A DNA stretch of 64,000 nt from Ruminococcus sp. OA3 (GTDB lineage Bacteria > Bacillota > Clostridia > Lachnospirales > Lachnospiraceae). The notes below the pieces were generated by a model. The model was not told where the DNA came from and did no database searches. It was given only the letters and a program-made list of their open reading frames with translations. This document shows, piece by piece, positions 51,060 through 60,636 of this stretch. The position numbers were made by a program, and so were the translations under genes. The stretch covers positions 3,782,001 to 3,846,000 of the forward strand of contig NZ_JAKNTO010000001.1 of assembly GCF_022440845.1 (NCBI RefSeq). The letters run 5' to 3'. Within the stretch, counting starts at the first letter, position 1. Each line of letters opens with the position of its first letter.

Positions 51060-52499
51060 TCAACTGTATTTGTTGATCACCGAATACACTTTATCGAGAT
51101 CATTCGAATCTACGGCTGCCTGGATTTCAGATGCAGCTGTGCTGTCGCTTGTACTGACTCCTACAGTATATCTCGTCGGTGTCATATTATATGTACTGCC
51201 GTTCACCTGTTCCCGACTCTCCTCCACGCCGTCCACCGTCACAATCTTCCAGAGGCAGGCCGTATAACCCGTATGCGAGGAGGAAGTCTGCCTGATCGTA
51301 CCAAGCGGATCCTGAGACGCCGTCAGTTCTACCGTTGGTTCTACCGTCTCGAGTGTCTCGCTTTCATACGTCACTTTACGGTTCTCCGGCCGGTATTCTT
51401 TCCCATAGACTACGAAACCCACCTCGCCGCCGTCTGTATAACCTTCAATATAAATTGGCGCATCCAGATTATTGACAAACTGGAGATCCTTTGATCCTTC
51501 TGCAATCGCAGCATCCATCGAAGGTTTTACATATTTGACAATCATGGAATGATTATATCGCTCCGTTATCTCGATCTCAGCCCTCAGCAGAGCCATATAA
51601 AGTGTCGTGGAAACCTGGCAGATGCCACCGCCGTAACTGTCCACCACATCCCCGTTCTCATAGGAAGGTGCCGGCTCATATCCATTTTCGGCATCAAACG
51701 GTATCAGGGCACTCTCCACTGAGAAGGTCTCTCCCGGATACAGTACTGATCCGTTGAGGAAACTGGTTCCTGTCGCTATGTTCTGCGCTCTGGCAGCACT
51801 GCTCGATGAATAGTCTGTGCTCGCAGTTCCGAGAATATCCTGAACCTGTTCAAGTTCTGACGATTTATGTTCCGGTTCGGTAATCTCCGCCGGCAGCTCG
51901 ACCACTCCAAGACCGGCTCTCCAGAGTTCTGAGAGATATTCCGACAGTACCTCGACCGACTCATCGACTTTGATCTTCACACCCTGCGTCTCTTTTACGA
52001 TCTGAAATCCGTCCTCCGTTCTCGTCATGGATGCATTCTGCGGTTCGCAGTCCAGCGGCACACATTTCTCGTTCAGCACCGCTTTTGCCGTATCCGCTTT
52101 CACACCATACTCCAGCACAAATCGAACAGTTTCCTGCTGAAGGTCCTGTTTTGCCTTATACTGGCGTACTATGTTGCCTGCCTGTCCAAAGGCAAGTGCC
52201 TTATCCACAACCTCTTCATTCTTCCAGTAGAGACCAAGTTCACCGGCTGTTGCACTTACAATGTGATCACCGATATGCATCTGTATATGATATCCTTTGA
52301 TCTCCTCCATATGGTCTGCAACCGCCAGAACAGCTTCCTCGCGTGTCATCCCCGACACATCGACGCCGTCAATAAAAACCCCCTCCAGTATCACCGGGGA
52401 GGTTTCTGCATCGGCAAATACCTGTCTCACACAAACCATACTGAAAAACAGGCAGATTATAAATATCGCGATATTCGTTGCTACTCTATTTTTCCGCAT
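51060..52499 (-). CDS. VanW-family cell-envelope protein with peptidoglycan-binding-like domain
   Basis: A 479-residue exported protein: signal peptide or anchor (about 8-30), a repeat resembling the PG_binding_4 domain (about 40-190), a VanW domain (about 215-345, with YPGETFSVES, YGGGICQVSTTLY and ERYNHS) and a C-terminal beta-rich part. VanW proteins accompany vancomycin operons or stand alone; activity unknown, with recent proposals linking them to the cell wall. The gene starts 15 bases after the small membrane protein stop. Confidence 0.88.
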   Translation of the reverse strand: MRKNRVATNIAIFIICLFFSMVCVRQVFADAETSPVILEGVFIDGVDVSGMTREEAVLAVADHMEEIKGYHIQMHIGDHIVSATAGELGLYWKNEEVVDKALAFGQAGNIVRQYKAKQDLQQETVRFVLEYGVKADTAKAVLNEKCVPLDCEPQNASMTRTEDGFQIVKETQGVKIKVDESVEVLSEYLSELWRAGLGVVELPAEITEPEHKSSELEQVQDILGTASTDYSSSSAARAQNIATGTSFLNGSVLYPGETFSVESALIPFDAENGYEPAPSYENGDVVDSYGGGICQVSTTLYMALLRAEIEITERYNHSMIVKYVKPSMDAAIAEGSKDLQFVNNLDAPIYIEGYTDGGEVGFVVYGKEYRPENRKVTYESETLETVEPTVELTASQDPLGTIRQTSSSHTGYTACLWKIVTVDGVEESREQVNGSTYNMTPTRYTVGVSTSDSTAASEIQAAVDSNDLDKVYSVINKYS

Positions 52500-52514
52500 C
52501 CACCCTCTACCCTT

Positions 52515-52613
52515 CTACAGCAGAAACTCCAGTGCCATCGGGACTACCATGGCCAGCACCAGCATAATTGCGATAACAGCAGCAATAATTCGTTTCGTTT
52601 TAGGATTTCTCAT
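52515..52613 (-). CDS. Small single-pass membrane protein (32 residues)
   Basis: A basic N-terminus (MRNPKTKR) is followed by one hydrophobic helix (IIAAVIAIMLVLAMVVPMAL). AGAGG stands nine bases before the ATG. The frame fills the gap between the exonuclease and VanW genes exactly, starting 6 bases after one stop and ending 15 before the next start, so it is very probably translated. Function unknown. Confidence 0.68.
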   Translation of the reverse strand: MRNPKTKRIIAAVIAIMLVLAMVVPMALEFLL

Positions 52614-52619
52614 GATCTA

Positions 52620-53330
52620 TTACCTCTTTACTCTTCCATGATTTAATATTATTTTATCAATCATTCTGGATGCCTCACTTTTGGTAAGACTCTCAATTTT
52701 TACATCCGTCTCTATTCTATGATATCTGAGCAAATCATTCAAGTAAACTTTTTGTGAAAACGTGATTGGCCTCTGCTTTTTTACCGTGTACATCAATTTC
52801 TGCGGCTTAAAAATCTCGGGTTGGCTTTCCAGAAAATCCCGCTCCAGATATTGATAGAGCTGCCAGGTACTCCTTGTATCATCAAGTGCCCGGTGTGCAT
52901 TGCCCTGATCTATACGATAATACCTGCAGAGTGCTGCAAGGCTGCGGCTAGGCAGGTCCGGCAGCGCCTTTCTCGCGATTTTCAGCGTGTCCACCGCTTC
53001 CTTTTCAAACTTAAATCCAAGATTGACCGCTTTGTGTTTGACAAAACTATAATCAAACATAATATTATGCCCAAGAAGAGGAAGCTCTCCGCAGAAATCC
53101 AGGAAATTACCAAGTGCCGTCTCAGACTTTTCTCCCTCTTCTGTCATCGCCTGTGTGATACCTGTCAGCTCCTGTATCTCATATGGTATCTGCATCTGGG
53201 GGTTGATCAGCACATGATAAGAATCCACTGTACGCCCGTCTACAATTTTCAGTGCTCCGATCTCCAGGATACGGTCCGTTTTAGGGTGCAGCCCCGTAGT
53301 CTCGAGATCCAATACAACACACGTTTTCAT
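52620..53330 (-). CDS. DnaQ-like 3'-5' exonuclease (DEDDh)
   Basis: A 236-residue protein with an RNase T/DnaQ fold: ExoI motif VVLDLETTG, ExoII GHNIMFDYSFVKH, ExoIII NAHRALDDTRSTWQLY. The C-terminal 65 residues (VKKQRPITFSQKVYLNDLLR) form a helical extension outside the exonuclease fold. Probably a proofreading-type or repair exonuclease rather than the Pol III epsilon subunit itself. It starts within the nth stop (ATGA overlap). Confidence 0.9.
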   Translation of the reverse strand: MKTCVVLDLETTGLHPKTDRILEIGALKIVDGRTVDSYHVLINPQMQIPYEIQELTGITQAMTEEGEKSETALGNFLDFCGELPLLGHNIMFDYSFVKHKAVNLGFKFEKEAVDTLKIARKALPDLPSRSLAALCRYYRIDQGNAHRALDDTRSTWQLYQYLERDFLESQPEIFKPQKLMYTVKKQRPITFSQKVYLNDLLRYHRIETDVKIESLTKSEASRMIDKIILNHGRVKR

Positions 53331-53962
53331 TTTTTCACTCCCTCATATTCCCTGCAGTACTTTGTCAAAAAACATTCCCCGCATTTCGGGCTGCGTGCAA
53401 AACAAATCTGCCGCCCAAACGTGATGATCTGAATATTATACAGGATCCAGTGATCCTTTGGAAGCACTCTCATCAAATCATACTCTATCTTTTCCGGGTC
53501 ATTTTCTTCAGTCAGTCCAAGCCTGCGTGAAATCCTCTTCACATGGGTATCCACGACGATGCTGCGCTCGTGAAAAATGTTCCCCCGGATCACATTTGCC
53601 GTTTTCCGCCCCACGCCGGGAAGTGATATCAGTGCTTCCAGACTCTCCGGCACTTTCCCGCCGTATTCCGCCACAAGTTTTTTTGCACAGCCGATCAGGT
53701 TCTTTGCCTTATTATGATAAAACCCGGTGGATTTAATATCCTGTTCCAGCTCCTGAAGCTCTGCAGTGGCAAACGCCTCCATATCGGGATATTTTACAAA
53801 TAAATCTTTCGTCACAATATTAACTCTTGCATCCGTACACTGCGCACTCAGCATGGTCGCGATCAGCAGCTGTTCCGGACTCTCATGATCCAGATAACAC
53901 TTATATTCCCTGGAATATGTCTCATCCAGAAGCCTTAATATCTCTTTTGTCCTCTTTGTCAT
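53327..53962 (-). CDS. nth: Endonuclease III
   Basis: A 211-residue Nth of normal length: helix-hairpin-helix LISLPGVGRKTANVI with catalytic Lys, catalytic Asp in VDTHVKRISRRLGL, and the C-terminal 4Fe-4S Cys pattern (CFARSPKCGECFLTKYC). Removes oxidised pyrimidines and cleaves abasic sites. It overlaps the preceding radical SAM gene by 41 bases and the exonuclease by four, so the three are tightly coupled. Confidence 0.96.
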   Translation of the reverse strand: MTKRTKEILRLLDETYSREYKCYLDHESPEQLLIATMLSAQCTDARVNIVTKDLFVKYPDMEAFATAELQELEQDIKSTGFYHNKAKNLIGCAKKLVAEYGGKVPESLEALISLPGVGRKTANVIRGNIFHERSIVVDTHVKRISRRLGLTEENDPEKIEYDLMRVLPKDHWILYNIQIITFGRQICFARSPKCGECFLTKYCREYEGVKK

Positions 53963-55658
53963 CAGTCACTTTACTCCTTATGAGGTGCCAGCTGGCATCG
54001 TTCGTCATAGGATTACGCCGCTCATAGTCGAACAGTACAATCCCACAGTCAAACGCTTCCACATGTGTCATTCTTTGAATCTGCCTGTGATCAAACCCGC
54101 GGTAATGAGAAAGTATGCCGTCATACAGATTTCCATAAACATTTTTCATCTCCATCTGACTGACAGAAGGCTTGGGTGACCATACCGGACGGCTTTTCGC
54201 ATTCTCTCTGAGATAGTAATCGAACGTAAGCAGGTTCTTATATCGGGGGATCTCACCCGGACAGACTTCCTGAATAAACTCCAGCAGTATCTCATAGCGC
54301 CGGGCGCGGGAATGAGAAATTCCCAGATAGCCGTGTTCTTCATAGAATCGCCCCAGTGCTTCAAAACAGTCGATCGGCGTACCCAGCTGCCTAGCCAGAA
54401 AATCCATGGTATATGCAAACTGACCGCTGTTATAATACACCTCTACCATTTCTTCCACCCGTTTTAACTCTAACAGTTCCTCATACGAAATCCAATCGGT
54501 AAATAATACCTCATACGGCTCATGCTCTCTCCATACACACCCATACATACCGGCCTGTTCCCACATATATGAACCTTTCAGAACCTTCAGAAAGCCAAGC
54601 TGCAGCTGTTCCGGATGCAGGGCAAATACATCATTGAATGATTTGCGAAAGCTGCCGTAACCTTCATACGGAAGCCCCGCAATCAGGTCCAGATGCTGAT
54701 GTATATTGTGAAACTTCTGTACGGTCTTCACAGCGGTACACACTTTTTCGAAATCCATCGTTCTTTTGATTTCCCGCAGTGTGTCCGGATTCGTTGACTG
54801 TACTCCGATCTCCAGCTGTATCAGACCCGGACGCATCCCTGATAAAATTTCAAAGTCTTCCTCCTCAAGAAGATCTGCCGCAATCTCGAAATGAAAGTTT
54901 GTCACGCCATTGTCATTTTCCAGCAGATACCGCCAGATCGCCCTGGCATGATCCTTCCTGCAGTTAAATGTTCGATCCACAAGCTTCACCTGTTTCACAC
55001 GGTTTTCCAGAAAAAAAGCCAGTTCCTCCCTCACGAGACTGAAAGGACGGAACCGCAGTTTTTTATCGACGGATGAAAGACAGTAACTGCAGGAAAACGG
55101 ACAGCCCCGGCTCGTTTCATAATAGATGATCCTGTGAGCAAATTCTGACAGTTTATCATATGGAAAGGGAATATCACCCATGTCCAGCAGCCTCCGCCCC
55201 GGATTTTCCACCGTATCTCCTTTCTGGTTCCGATACGTGATCCCCGCTATTTCATCCAGCGGCGCTGTCCCATCCACATAATGGCTGACCAGCTGCAAAA
55301 AGGTCTCCTCCCCCTCGCCGCGCATCACACCAGCGGCATACGGCATCCTGGTAAGCTCCCGAACAGCATCATACGATACCTCTGGTCCGCCCAGCCAGAT
55401 CTTCATATCGGGCAATACTTTGTGCAGCTCTGCGGCCAGCTCTCTGATGATTGAAATGTTCCAGATATAGCACGAGAAGCACAGTACATCCGGATGCTGC
55501 CTGTAAATGCTCTGCATCACATCCTCCGTCCTCTGGTTGATCGTGAATTCCAGCATCATCACATGGTTTCGGTATTTTTTTGTATAACGGTACAGGCTGT
55601 ATAACGCCAGATTGGAGTGAATATATTTGGCATTAACAGCAGCCAGCAAAATCTTCAT
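53922..55658 (-). CDS. B12-binding-domain radical SAM protein with DUF4080
   Basis: A 578-residue protein: N-terminal cobalamin-binding-like Rossmann domain (about 1-140), radical SAM core with the cluster motif SRGCPFSCSYC (about 195-205), and a C-terminal DUF4080 region (about 380-575). Family members are thought to methylate or modify unactivated carbons; no substrate known for this subgroup. First gene of the nth operon. The ribosome binding site is weak. Confidence 0.88.
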   Translation of the reverse strand: MKILLAAVNAKYIHSNLALYSLYRYTKKYRNHVMMLEFTINQRTEDVMQSIYRQHPDVLCFSCYIWNISIIRELAAELHKVLPDMKIWLGGPEVSYDAVRELTRMPYAAGVMRGEGEETFLQLVSHYVDGTAPLDEIAGITYRNQKGDTVENPGRRLLDMGDIPFPYDKLSEFAHRIIYYETSRGCPFSCSYCLSSVDKKLRFRPFSLVREELAFFLENRVKQVKLVDRTFNCRKDHARAIWRYLLENDNGVTNFHFEIAADLLEEEDFEILSGMRPGLIQLEIGVQSTNPDTLREIKRTMDFEKVCTAVKTVQKFHNIHQHLDLIAGLPYEGYGSFRKSFNDVFALHPEQLQLGFLKVLKGSYMWEQAGMYGCVWREHEPYEVLFTDWISYEELLELKRVEEMVEVYYNSGQFAYTMDFLARQLGTPIDCFEALGRFYEEHGYLGISHSRARRYEILLEFIQEVCPGEIPRYKNLLTFDYYLRENAKSRPVWSPKPSVSQMEMKNVYGNLYDGILSHYRGFDHRQIQRMTHVEAFDCGIVLFDYERRNPMTNDASWHLIRSKVTDDKEDKRDIKASG

Positions 55659-55686
55659 ACGTCTCTCTTTCCCTCACAGCAAATGG

Positions 55687-55714
55687 AAAAACGCCCTCAA
55701 AATAAGAGCGTTTT
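55687..55714 (-). terminator. Terminator of glyA
   Basis: Minus strand AAAACGCTC (55714-55706) pairs with GAGGGCGTTTT (55698-55688, one bulge), followed by TCC and T-rich sequence. Confidence 0.75.
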
Positions 55715-55728
55715 CTTCCGTAATAGTT

Positions 55729-56967
55729 TTATGCATTCAGCGGATATCTCGCTGTCAGTTCTTCTACAATGGCCTTTGCTTTACTGCTGTTGTCAGCACT
55801 TTCTATCATTAAAGCAATCGCCTCAGCAATTTTATCCATATCATCTGCATTCATACCGCGTGCTGTCACGGCAGCAGTTCCCAGACGAACACCGCTAGTC
55901 ACATTCGCAGACTGCGGGTCATTCGGAATTGTATTCTTATTACAGGTGATGTTTGCCTCATCCAGCAGATGCTCCATCTCTTTTCCCGTTACATTCGTAT
56001 TTGTCAGATCAACAAGCATCAGATGATTGTCCGTTCCCCCGGATACAATCTTAATTCCACGGTTCATAAGACCCGCGCAAAGTGCTTTCGCATTCTTTAC
56101 AATATTTGACTGATATACTTTATATTCCGGCTGCAGCGCCTCTTTAAAACAGACAGCTTTTGCAGCGATCACGTGCATCAGCGGACCTCCCTGGATTCCA
56201 GGGAATACAGCTTTATTCAAATGAAGCTCCTCTGCAATGGCATTGCTGCACATGATCATACCGCCGCGGGGACCGCGCAGTGTCTTATGTGTTGTCGTCG
56301 TTGTCACATGTGCATACTGAATCGGACTCGGATGCTCTCCGGTTGCCACCAGTCCTGCGATATGTGCAATATCAGCCATCAGATATGCACCAACCTCATC
56401 TGCAATCTCACGGAATTTTTTGAAGTCAATCGTTCTCGCATATGCGCTTGCACCGCATACAATCATTTTCGGTTTGCATTCCTGTGCAATTCTGCGCACT
56501 TCATCATAATCGATAAATCCGTCGTTATTGACACCGTACGGTACAATATTAAAATATGCCCCTGACATATTCGCCTTGCTTCCATGGGAAAGATGTCCGC
56601 CATGTGCCAGGTTCATTCCCATAACAGTATCACCCGGCTTCAGGGCAGCAAAAAATACCGCCATATTAGCCTGTGCTCCTGAGTGCGGCTGCACATTCAC
56701 ATATTCACATCCAAACAGCTGTTTTGCACGGTTAACTGCCAGCTCCTCAACAACATCAACGCATTCACATCCACCATAGTAACGTTTTCCCGGATATCCT
56801 TCTGCGTACTTGTTAGTCAGCGGTGATCCCATTGCCGCCATAACGGCTTTGCTCACCCAGTTTTCCGATGCGATCAGTTCAATATGTGAATTCTGTCTGG
56901 CAATTTCATCCTCAATTGCTTTTGCTATTTCCGGATCTACGTTTTCTATTTCATGAATTGAATACAT
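55729..56967 (-). CDS. glyA: Serine hydroxymethyltransferase
   Basis: A 412-residue PLP enzyme converting serine and tetrahydrofolate to glycine and 5,10-methylene-THF. Conserved [13 protein letters not shown]-type start ([19 protein letters not shown]), [13 protein letters not shown] and the PLP Lys in [14 protein letters not shown] are present. AAGGAGG precedes the ATG. The promoter at 57046-57074 and a leader hairpin at 57010-57030 lie upstream; no known riboswitch recognised. Confidence 0.97.
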   Translation of the reverse strand: MYSIHEIENVDPEIAKAIEDEIARQNSHIELIASENWVSKAVMAAMGSPLTNKYAEGYPGKRYYGGCECVDVVEELAVNRAKQLFGCEYVNVQPHSGAQANMAVFFAALKPGDTVMGMNLAHGGHLSHGSKANMSGAYFNIVPYGVNNDGFIDYDEVRRIAQECKPKMIVCGASAYARTIDFKKFREIADEVGAYLMADIAHIAGLVATGEHPSPIQYAHVTTTTTHKTLRGPRGGMIMCSNAIAEELHLNKAVFPGIQGGPLMHVIAAKAVCFKEALQPEYKVYQSNIVKNAKALCAGLMNRGIKIVSGGTDNHLMLVDLTNTNVTGKEMEHLLDEANITCNKNTIPNDPQSANVTSGVRLGTAAVTARGMNADDMDKIAEAIALMIESADNSSKAKAIVEELTARYPLNA

Positions 56968-57009
56968 GACTTTCCTCCTTGGCTGTTGTTTATGTCCATT
57001 ATTTCCTGC

Positions 57010-57074
57010 TCCGGGAACGACCTTCCCGGACTACACTGTTTTATCATTATACGAGAATCCCGTCCACTTTGCAA
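57010..57074 (-). promoter_or_regulatory. glyA promoter and leader hairpin
   Basis: Minus strand TTGCAA (57074-57069), 17-bp spacer, TATAAT (57051-57046). The mRNA then contains a perfect 8-bp hairpin TCCGGGAA/TTCCCGGA (57030-57023/57017-57010) about 15 bases after the start. Confidence 0.7.
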
Positions 57075-57187
57075 TCGTTATTTCGCACAATTCTCCATTT
57101 CCCCACATTTTCTTTTTATACTTTACGGTTCTCAAAAAATCTGCTTTAATAGAATTAAAAGAAAATTCAAAAAGGGAGGAATCATTC

Positions 57188-58363
57188 ATGTTAAACTTTG
57201 AATACTACACCCCTACCCGTGTCGTTTTCGGCAAGAATACCGAAGCACAGGTCGGTAAACTGATTCAAGACCAGAACTGCAAAAAAGTCCTTGTTCATTA
57301 CGGCGGACAAAGCGCCGTCAGATCGGGGCTTCTGGACCGCATATATACTTCATTAAAAGAAGCCTCCATAGACTATGTGTCTCTCGGCGGTGTCGTTCCG
57401 AATCCCCGTATCTCAAAAGCCCGCGAAGGCATTGAGTTATGCCGAAAGGAGGGGGTTGATTTTATCCTTGCCGTCGGCGGCGGAAGTGTTATTGACTCAG
57501 CCAAAGCAATCGGATACGGAGCTGCATGCGGGGGGGATGTCTGGGATTTCTTCAGCAAAAAGCGCGTGGCAGATCAATGTCTGCCGATTGGCTGTGTTCT
57601 CACCATCGCTGCCGCCGGAAGTGAGATGAGCGACTCAGCGGTACTGACCAATGAGGACGGATGGCTGAAACGCAGTTACAAAAGCAATCTTTGCCGCTGC
57701 CGGTTCGCGGTGCTGAACCCGGAACTCACTTACACACTGCCAGCCTACCAGACTGCCAGCGGCTGCGTGGATATCCTGATGCACACTATGGAGCGGTATT
57801 TCAACAATCAGACCATGGAACTGACGGACCAACTGTGTGAAGCGCTCATGAAAACAGTGATGATGAATGCCCGGATCCTGGTCCAGGAACCTGAAAATTA
57901 TAATGCCCGAGCCGAAATCATGTGGGCAGGAAGCCTTTCCCACAACGGCCTGATGGGCTGCGGCACAGACGGCGGAGACTGGGCATCCCATCAGCTGGAG
58001 CATGAGCTCGGCGGAATGTTCGATATCGCGCACGGAGCCGGTCTTGCCGCTGTATGGGGCAGCTGGGCGCGCTATGTCCTGCCGTATAACACAGAACGTT
58101 TTGCTCAGTTCGCAGCCAATGTATTTGACATTCCATGTGAATGCGACTTGAAAGCAGCAGCTCTCAGGGGAATCGAAGCCATGGAAAACTTCTATCGCTT
58201 CGTCAATATGCCTACCTCTATCTCAGAGATGGGAATTACACTGACCGAAGAACAGCTCAATACCCTTGCTTATAAATGCAGCTTTGAGAATCAACGTACG
58301 ATCGGTGTGATCAAACCGCTTAATATAGAAGATATCCGTAAGATATATGAGATGGCAAGGTAA
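57188..58363 (+). CDS. Iron-containing alcohol dehydrogenase (YqhD/BDH-like)
   Basis: A 391-residue group III alcohol dehydrogenase. NAD(P)-binding GGGSVIDSAKAIGYGA, the iron-ligand region WASHQLEHELGGMFDIAHGAG and the family opening NFEYYTPTRVVFGKNTE are present. It reduces aldehydes to alcohols, probably with NADPH. The frame extends to 56966, but GGGAGG stands before ATG 57188. Divergent from glyA. A terminator follows. Confidence 0.94.
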   Translation: MLNFEYYTPTRVVFGKNTEAQVGKLIQDQNCKKVLVHYGGQSAVRSGLLDRIYTSLKEASIDYVSLGGVVPNPRISKAREGIELCRKEGVDFILAVGGGSVIDSAKAIGYGAACGGDVWDFFSKKRVADQCLPIGCVLTIAAAGSEMSDSAVLTNEDGWLKRSYKSNLCRCRFAVLNPELTYTLPAYQTASGCVDILMHTMERYFNNQTMELTDQLCEALMKTVMMNARILVQEPENYNARAEIMWAGSLSHNGLMGCGTDGGDWASHQLEHELGGMFDIAHGAGLAAVWGSWARYVLPYNTERFAQFAANVFDIPCECDLKAAALRGIEAMENFYRFVNMPTSISEMGITLTEEQLNTLAYKCSFENQRTIGVIKPLNIEDIRKIYEMAR

Positions 58364-58381
58364 ATTTCATTTTTAAAACAA

Positions 58382-58425
58382 AGACTGCGTTCTCTGATTT
58401 CACTCAAAGAACGCAGTCTGTTTTT
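58382..58425. terminator. Bidirectional terminator between ADH and tRNA genes
   Basis: AGACTGCGTTCT (58382-58393) pairs perfectly with AGAACGCAGTCT (58408-58419); GTTTTT follows on plus and TTGTTTT on minus. Confidence 0.92.
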
Positions 58426-58432
58426 CCATAAA

Positions 58433-58505
<73 letters not shown>

Positions 58506-58551
58506 ATGAACAAATCCCCAAAAACCCTGTTAAGATTTCTGGGGAATAGAG

Positions 58552-58624
58552 AGCGCGAGACGGGACTCGAACCCGCGGCCTCGACCTTGGCAAGGTCGCG
58601 CTCCACCAACTGAGCCACTCGCGC
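58552..58624 (-). tRNA. tRNA-Gly (GCC)
   Basis: 73 bases, acceptor GCGCGAG/CTCGCGC with discriminator U, D-arm GCTCAGTTGGTGGAGC, anticodon stem CGACC with loop TTGCCAA (anticodon GCC), T-arm GGGTTCGAGTCCC. CCA not encoded. Confidence 0.97.
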
Positions 58625-58627
58625 CTA

Positions 58628-58698
58628 AGCGGGTGATGGGAATCGAACCCACGTATCTAGCTTGGAAGGCTAGTGTTCTACCATTGAACTACACCCGC
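58628..58698 (-). tRNA. tRNA-Gly (UCC)
   Basis: 71 bases, acceptor GCGGGTG/CACCCGC with discriminator U, D-arm GTTCAATGGTAGAAC, anticodon stem CTAGC with loop CTTCCAA (anticodon UCC), T-arm GGGTTCGATTCCC. First gene of the cluster, three bases from tRNA-Gly(GCC). Confidence 0.97.
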
Positions 58699-58710
58699 GC
58701 GACAAAATGT

Positions 58711-58739
58711 ATTCTAATATAATTTGTTATGAATGTCAA
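58711..58739 (-). promoter_or_regulatory. Promoter of the tRNA cluster
   Basis: Minus strand TTGACA (58739-58734), 17-bp spacer, TAGAAT (58716-58711), 12 bases before the first tRNA. Confidence 0.75.
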
Positions 58740-58801
58740 TAGGTTTTATAAATTTTTTTTATTTTTTCTTTTTTTGATTCTTTATGCCATTTAACTACAC
58801 C

Positions 58802-58845
58802 AAAACCCGCCTGCATAGCCCTCGGCATAGTAAGCGGGTTTTTCC
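58802..58845 (-). terminator. Terminator of the cysK-metY-rrf2 operon
   Basis: AAAACCCGC (58802-58810) and GCGGGTTTT (58834-58842) pair around a 23-base loop; symmetric, so usable in both directions. Confidence 0.75.
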
Positions 58846-58861
58846 TGCACTGGTCAATTAT

Positions 58862-59296
58862 CTAAATAATGTAATCCAATACCTTTTCATTTTGCCATTC
58901 CATCAGATCCGCCAGCGTATATTTATCAACCACGCTCTTAATAGCGGCATCAAGCTCATTCCATATACGAAGCGTTACGCACTCTCCCTGCCTGGGACAC
59001 TGGTTCTGTTCATCCTCGAGGCAGGCAACCGGGCAAAGACTTCCCTCCGTCTGTCTTAAAATCGCTCCAACTGAATATTCCTCCGGACGCCTGACCAGCT
59101 GATAGCCTCCCTGAGCACCGCGTAAACTTTTTACATATCCTGCCCGGACCAGAATGGAAATAATCTGTTCAAGATACTTTGTAGAGATTTCCTGCCTCTG
59201 ACCCACATCTTTAATACGAACCGGACCTTCTCCCTGATGAAGGGCAAGATCCAGCATCAGCCGCAGTGCATAACGCCCTTTTGTGGATATTTTCAT
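58862..59296 (-). CDS. Rrf2-family regulator (CymR/IscR type)
   Basis: A 144-residue Rrf2 protein: winged helix MKISTKGRYALRLMLDLALH with QEISTKYLEQIISILVRAGY. The C-terminal half has four Cys in SLCPVACLEDEQNQCPRQGE followed by C, resembling IscR cluster ligands more than the single-Cys CymR. It is the last gene of an operon with cysK and metY, so control of sulfur assimilation is likely, possibly with Fe-S sensing. The start follows metY by 22 bases with GGAGG upstream. Confidence 0.92.
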   Translation of the reverse strand: MKISTKGRYALRLMLDLALHQGEGPVRIKDVGQRQEISTKYLEQIISILVRAGYVKSLRGAQGGYQLVRRPEEYSVGAILRQTEGSLCPVACLEDEQNQCPRQGECVTLRIWNELDAAIKSVVDKYTLADLMEWQNEKVLDYII

Positions 59297-59318
59297 AGCT
59301 CCCTCCTGATCAGCATGA

Positions 59319-60626
59319 TCATTCCTTTACAGTCTCAAAAGCTTCTTTCAGATCCTCTATGATATCGTCGATATTCTCAAGTCCGATGGAAAGCCTGATG
59401 GTGTTCGGAAGAATTCCCTGTTCTCTCTGTTCTTCCTCATTCAGCTGCGCATGTGTCGTCGTCGCCGGATGGATCACCAGTGATTTGGCATCTGCAACAT
59501 TGGCCAACAGCGAAAACAACTCCAGGTTATCAATAAAGGTTTTTGCTTCCTGTTTTCCACCTTTGATTTCAAATGTAAAAATCGAGCCTCCGCCGTTTGG
59601 AAAATACTTACTGTAAAGACTCTGCTGCTTATCGTCAGCTGATACTGACGGGTGATGTACGGCCTCCACCTGCGGATGGTTCTTAAGATAGCTGACCACT
59701 TTCAGCGCGTTCTCTACATGACGTTCTACACGCAGAGAAAGTGTTTCCAGCCCCTGCAAAAACAAAAACGCGTGGAATGGTGACAATGTTGCCCCTGTAT
59801 CCCGCAGCAGAATCGCACGAATTCTTGTAACAAATGCCGCAGGACCTGCCGCTTTTGTAAAACTTACTCCATGATAGCTCGGATTCGGTTCTGACAACAC
59901 CGGAAACTTTCCGGAAGCTTCCCAGTCAAATTTCCCGCTGTCTACGATCACACCACCGATCGTCGTACCATGGCCTCCGATAAATTTAGTTGCCGAATGC
60001 ACAACAATATCTGCCCCATATTCGATCGGACGAATCAGATAGGGCGTTCCAAATGTATTATCAATGACCAGCGGTATCTTGTGGCTGTGTGCAATTTTCG
60101 CAATTGCTTCAATATCCACAACTTCTGAATTAGGGTTTCCAAGAGTCTCAATAAACAGCGCTTTTGTATTTTCCTGTATTGCTTTTTCAAATGCGCCTTC
60201 TTCTAACGGATCAACAAAAGTTGTCGTCACTCCGTATTCAGTAAAGGTGTGTGCCAGGAAATTGTAAGTACCTCCGTAAATATTTTTAGCTGCGACGATA
60301 TGGTCTCCGCTCTGTGCGAGGTTCTGAAACGTATAGGCGATCGCCGCCGCTCCTGACGCGACAGCAAGCGCTGCCGCACCGCCTTCCAGCGCTGCAACTC
60401 TGCGTTCAAAAACATCCTCCGTGGGATTTGTAAGGCGTCCGTAGATATTCCCCGCATCAGAAAGATTAAACCTCGCTTCTGCATGATCGCAGTCATGAAA
60501 AACGAATGATGAAGTCTGATAGATTGGAACGGCCCTGGCATCTGTTGCCGGGTCAGGCTGCTCCTGTCCTACATGCAGCTGTAAAGTTTCAAATTTCAGG
60601 TTTCTGTCTGCTCTTTTAGTTTTCAT
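59319..60626 (-). CDS. metY: O-acetylhomoserine/O-acetylserine sulfhydrylase
   Basis: About 435 residues, PLP-dependent Cys/Met metabolism family. The PLP Lys lies in VVHSATKFIGGHGT; GRLTNPTEDVFERRVAALEG and SYHGVSFTKAAG are conserved. It makes homocysteine (or cysteine) from the O-acetyl amino acid and sulfide. AGGAG precedes ATG 60626; the longer frame overlaps cysK. It follows cysK by 10 bases. Confidence 0.94.
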   Translation of the reverse strand: MKTKRADRNLKFETLQLHVGQEQPDPATDARAVPIYQTSSFVFHDCDHAEARFNLSDAGNIYGRLTNPTEDVFERRVAALEGGAAALAVASGAAAIAYTFQNLAQSGDHIVAAKNIYGGTYNFLAHTFTEYGVTTTFVDPLEEGAFEKAIQENTKALFIETLGNPNSEVVDIEAIAKIAHSHKIPLVIDNTFGTPYLIRPIEYGADIVVHSATKFIGGHGTTIGGVIVDSGKFDWEASGKFPVLSEPNPSYHGVSFTKAAGPAAFVTRIRAILLRDTGATLSPFHAFLFLQGLETLSLRVERHVENALKVVSYLKNHPQVEAVHHPSVSADDKQQSLYSKYFPNGGGSIFTFEIKGGKQEAKTFIDNLELFSLLANVADAKSLVIHPATTTHAQLNEEEQREQGILPNTIRLSIGLENIDDIIEDLKEAFETVKE

Positions 60627-60636
60627 AGTCTTTCTC

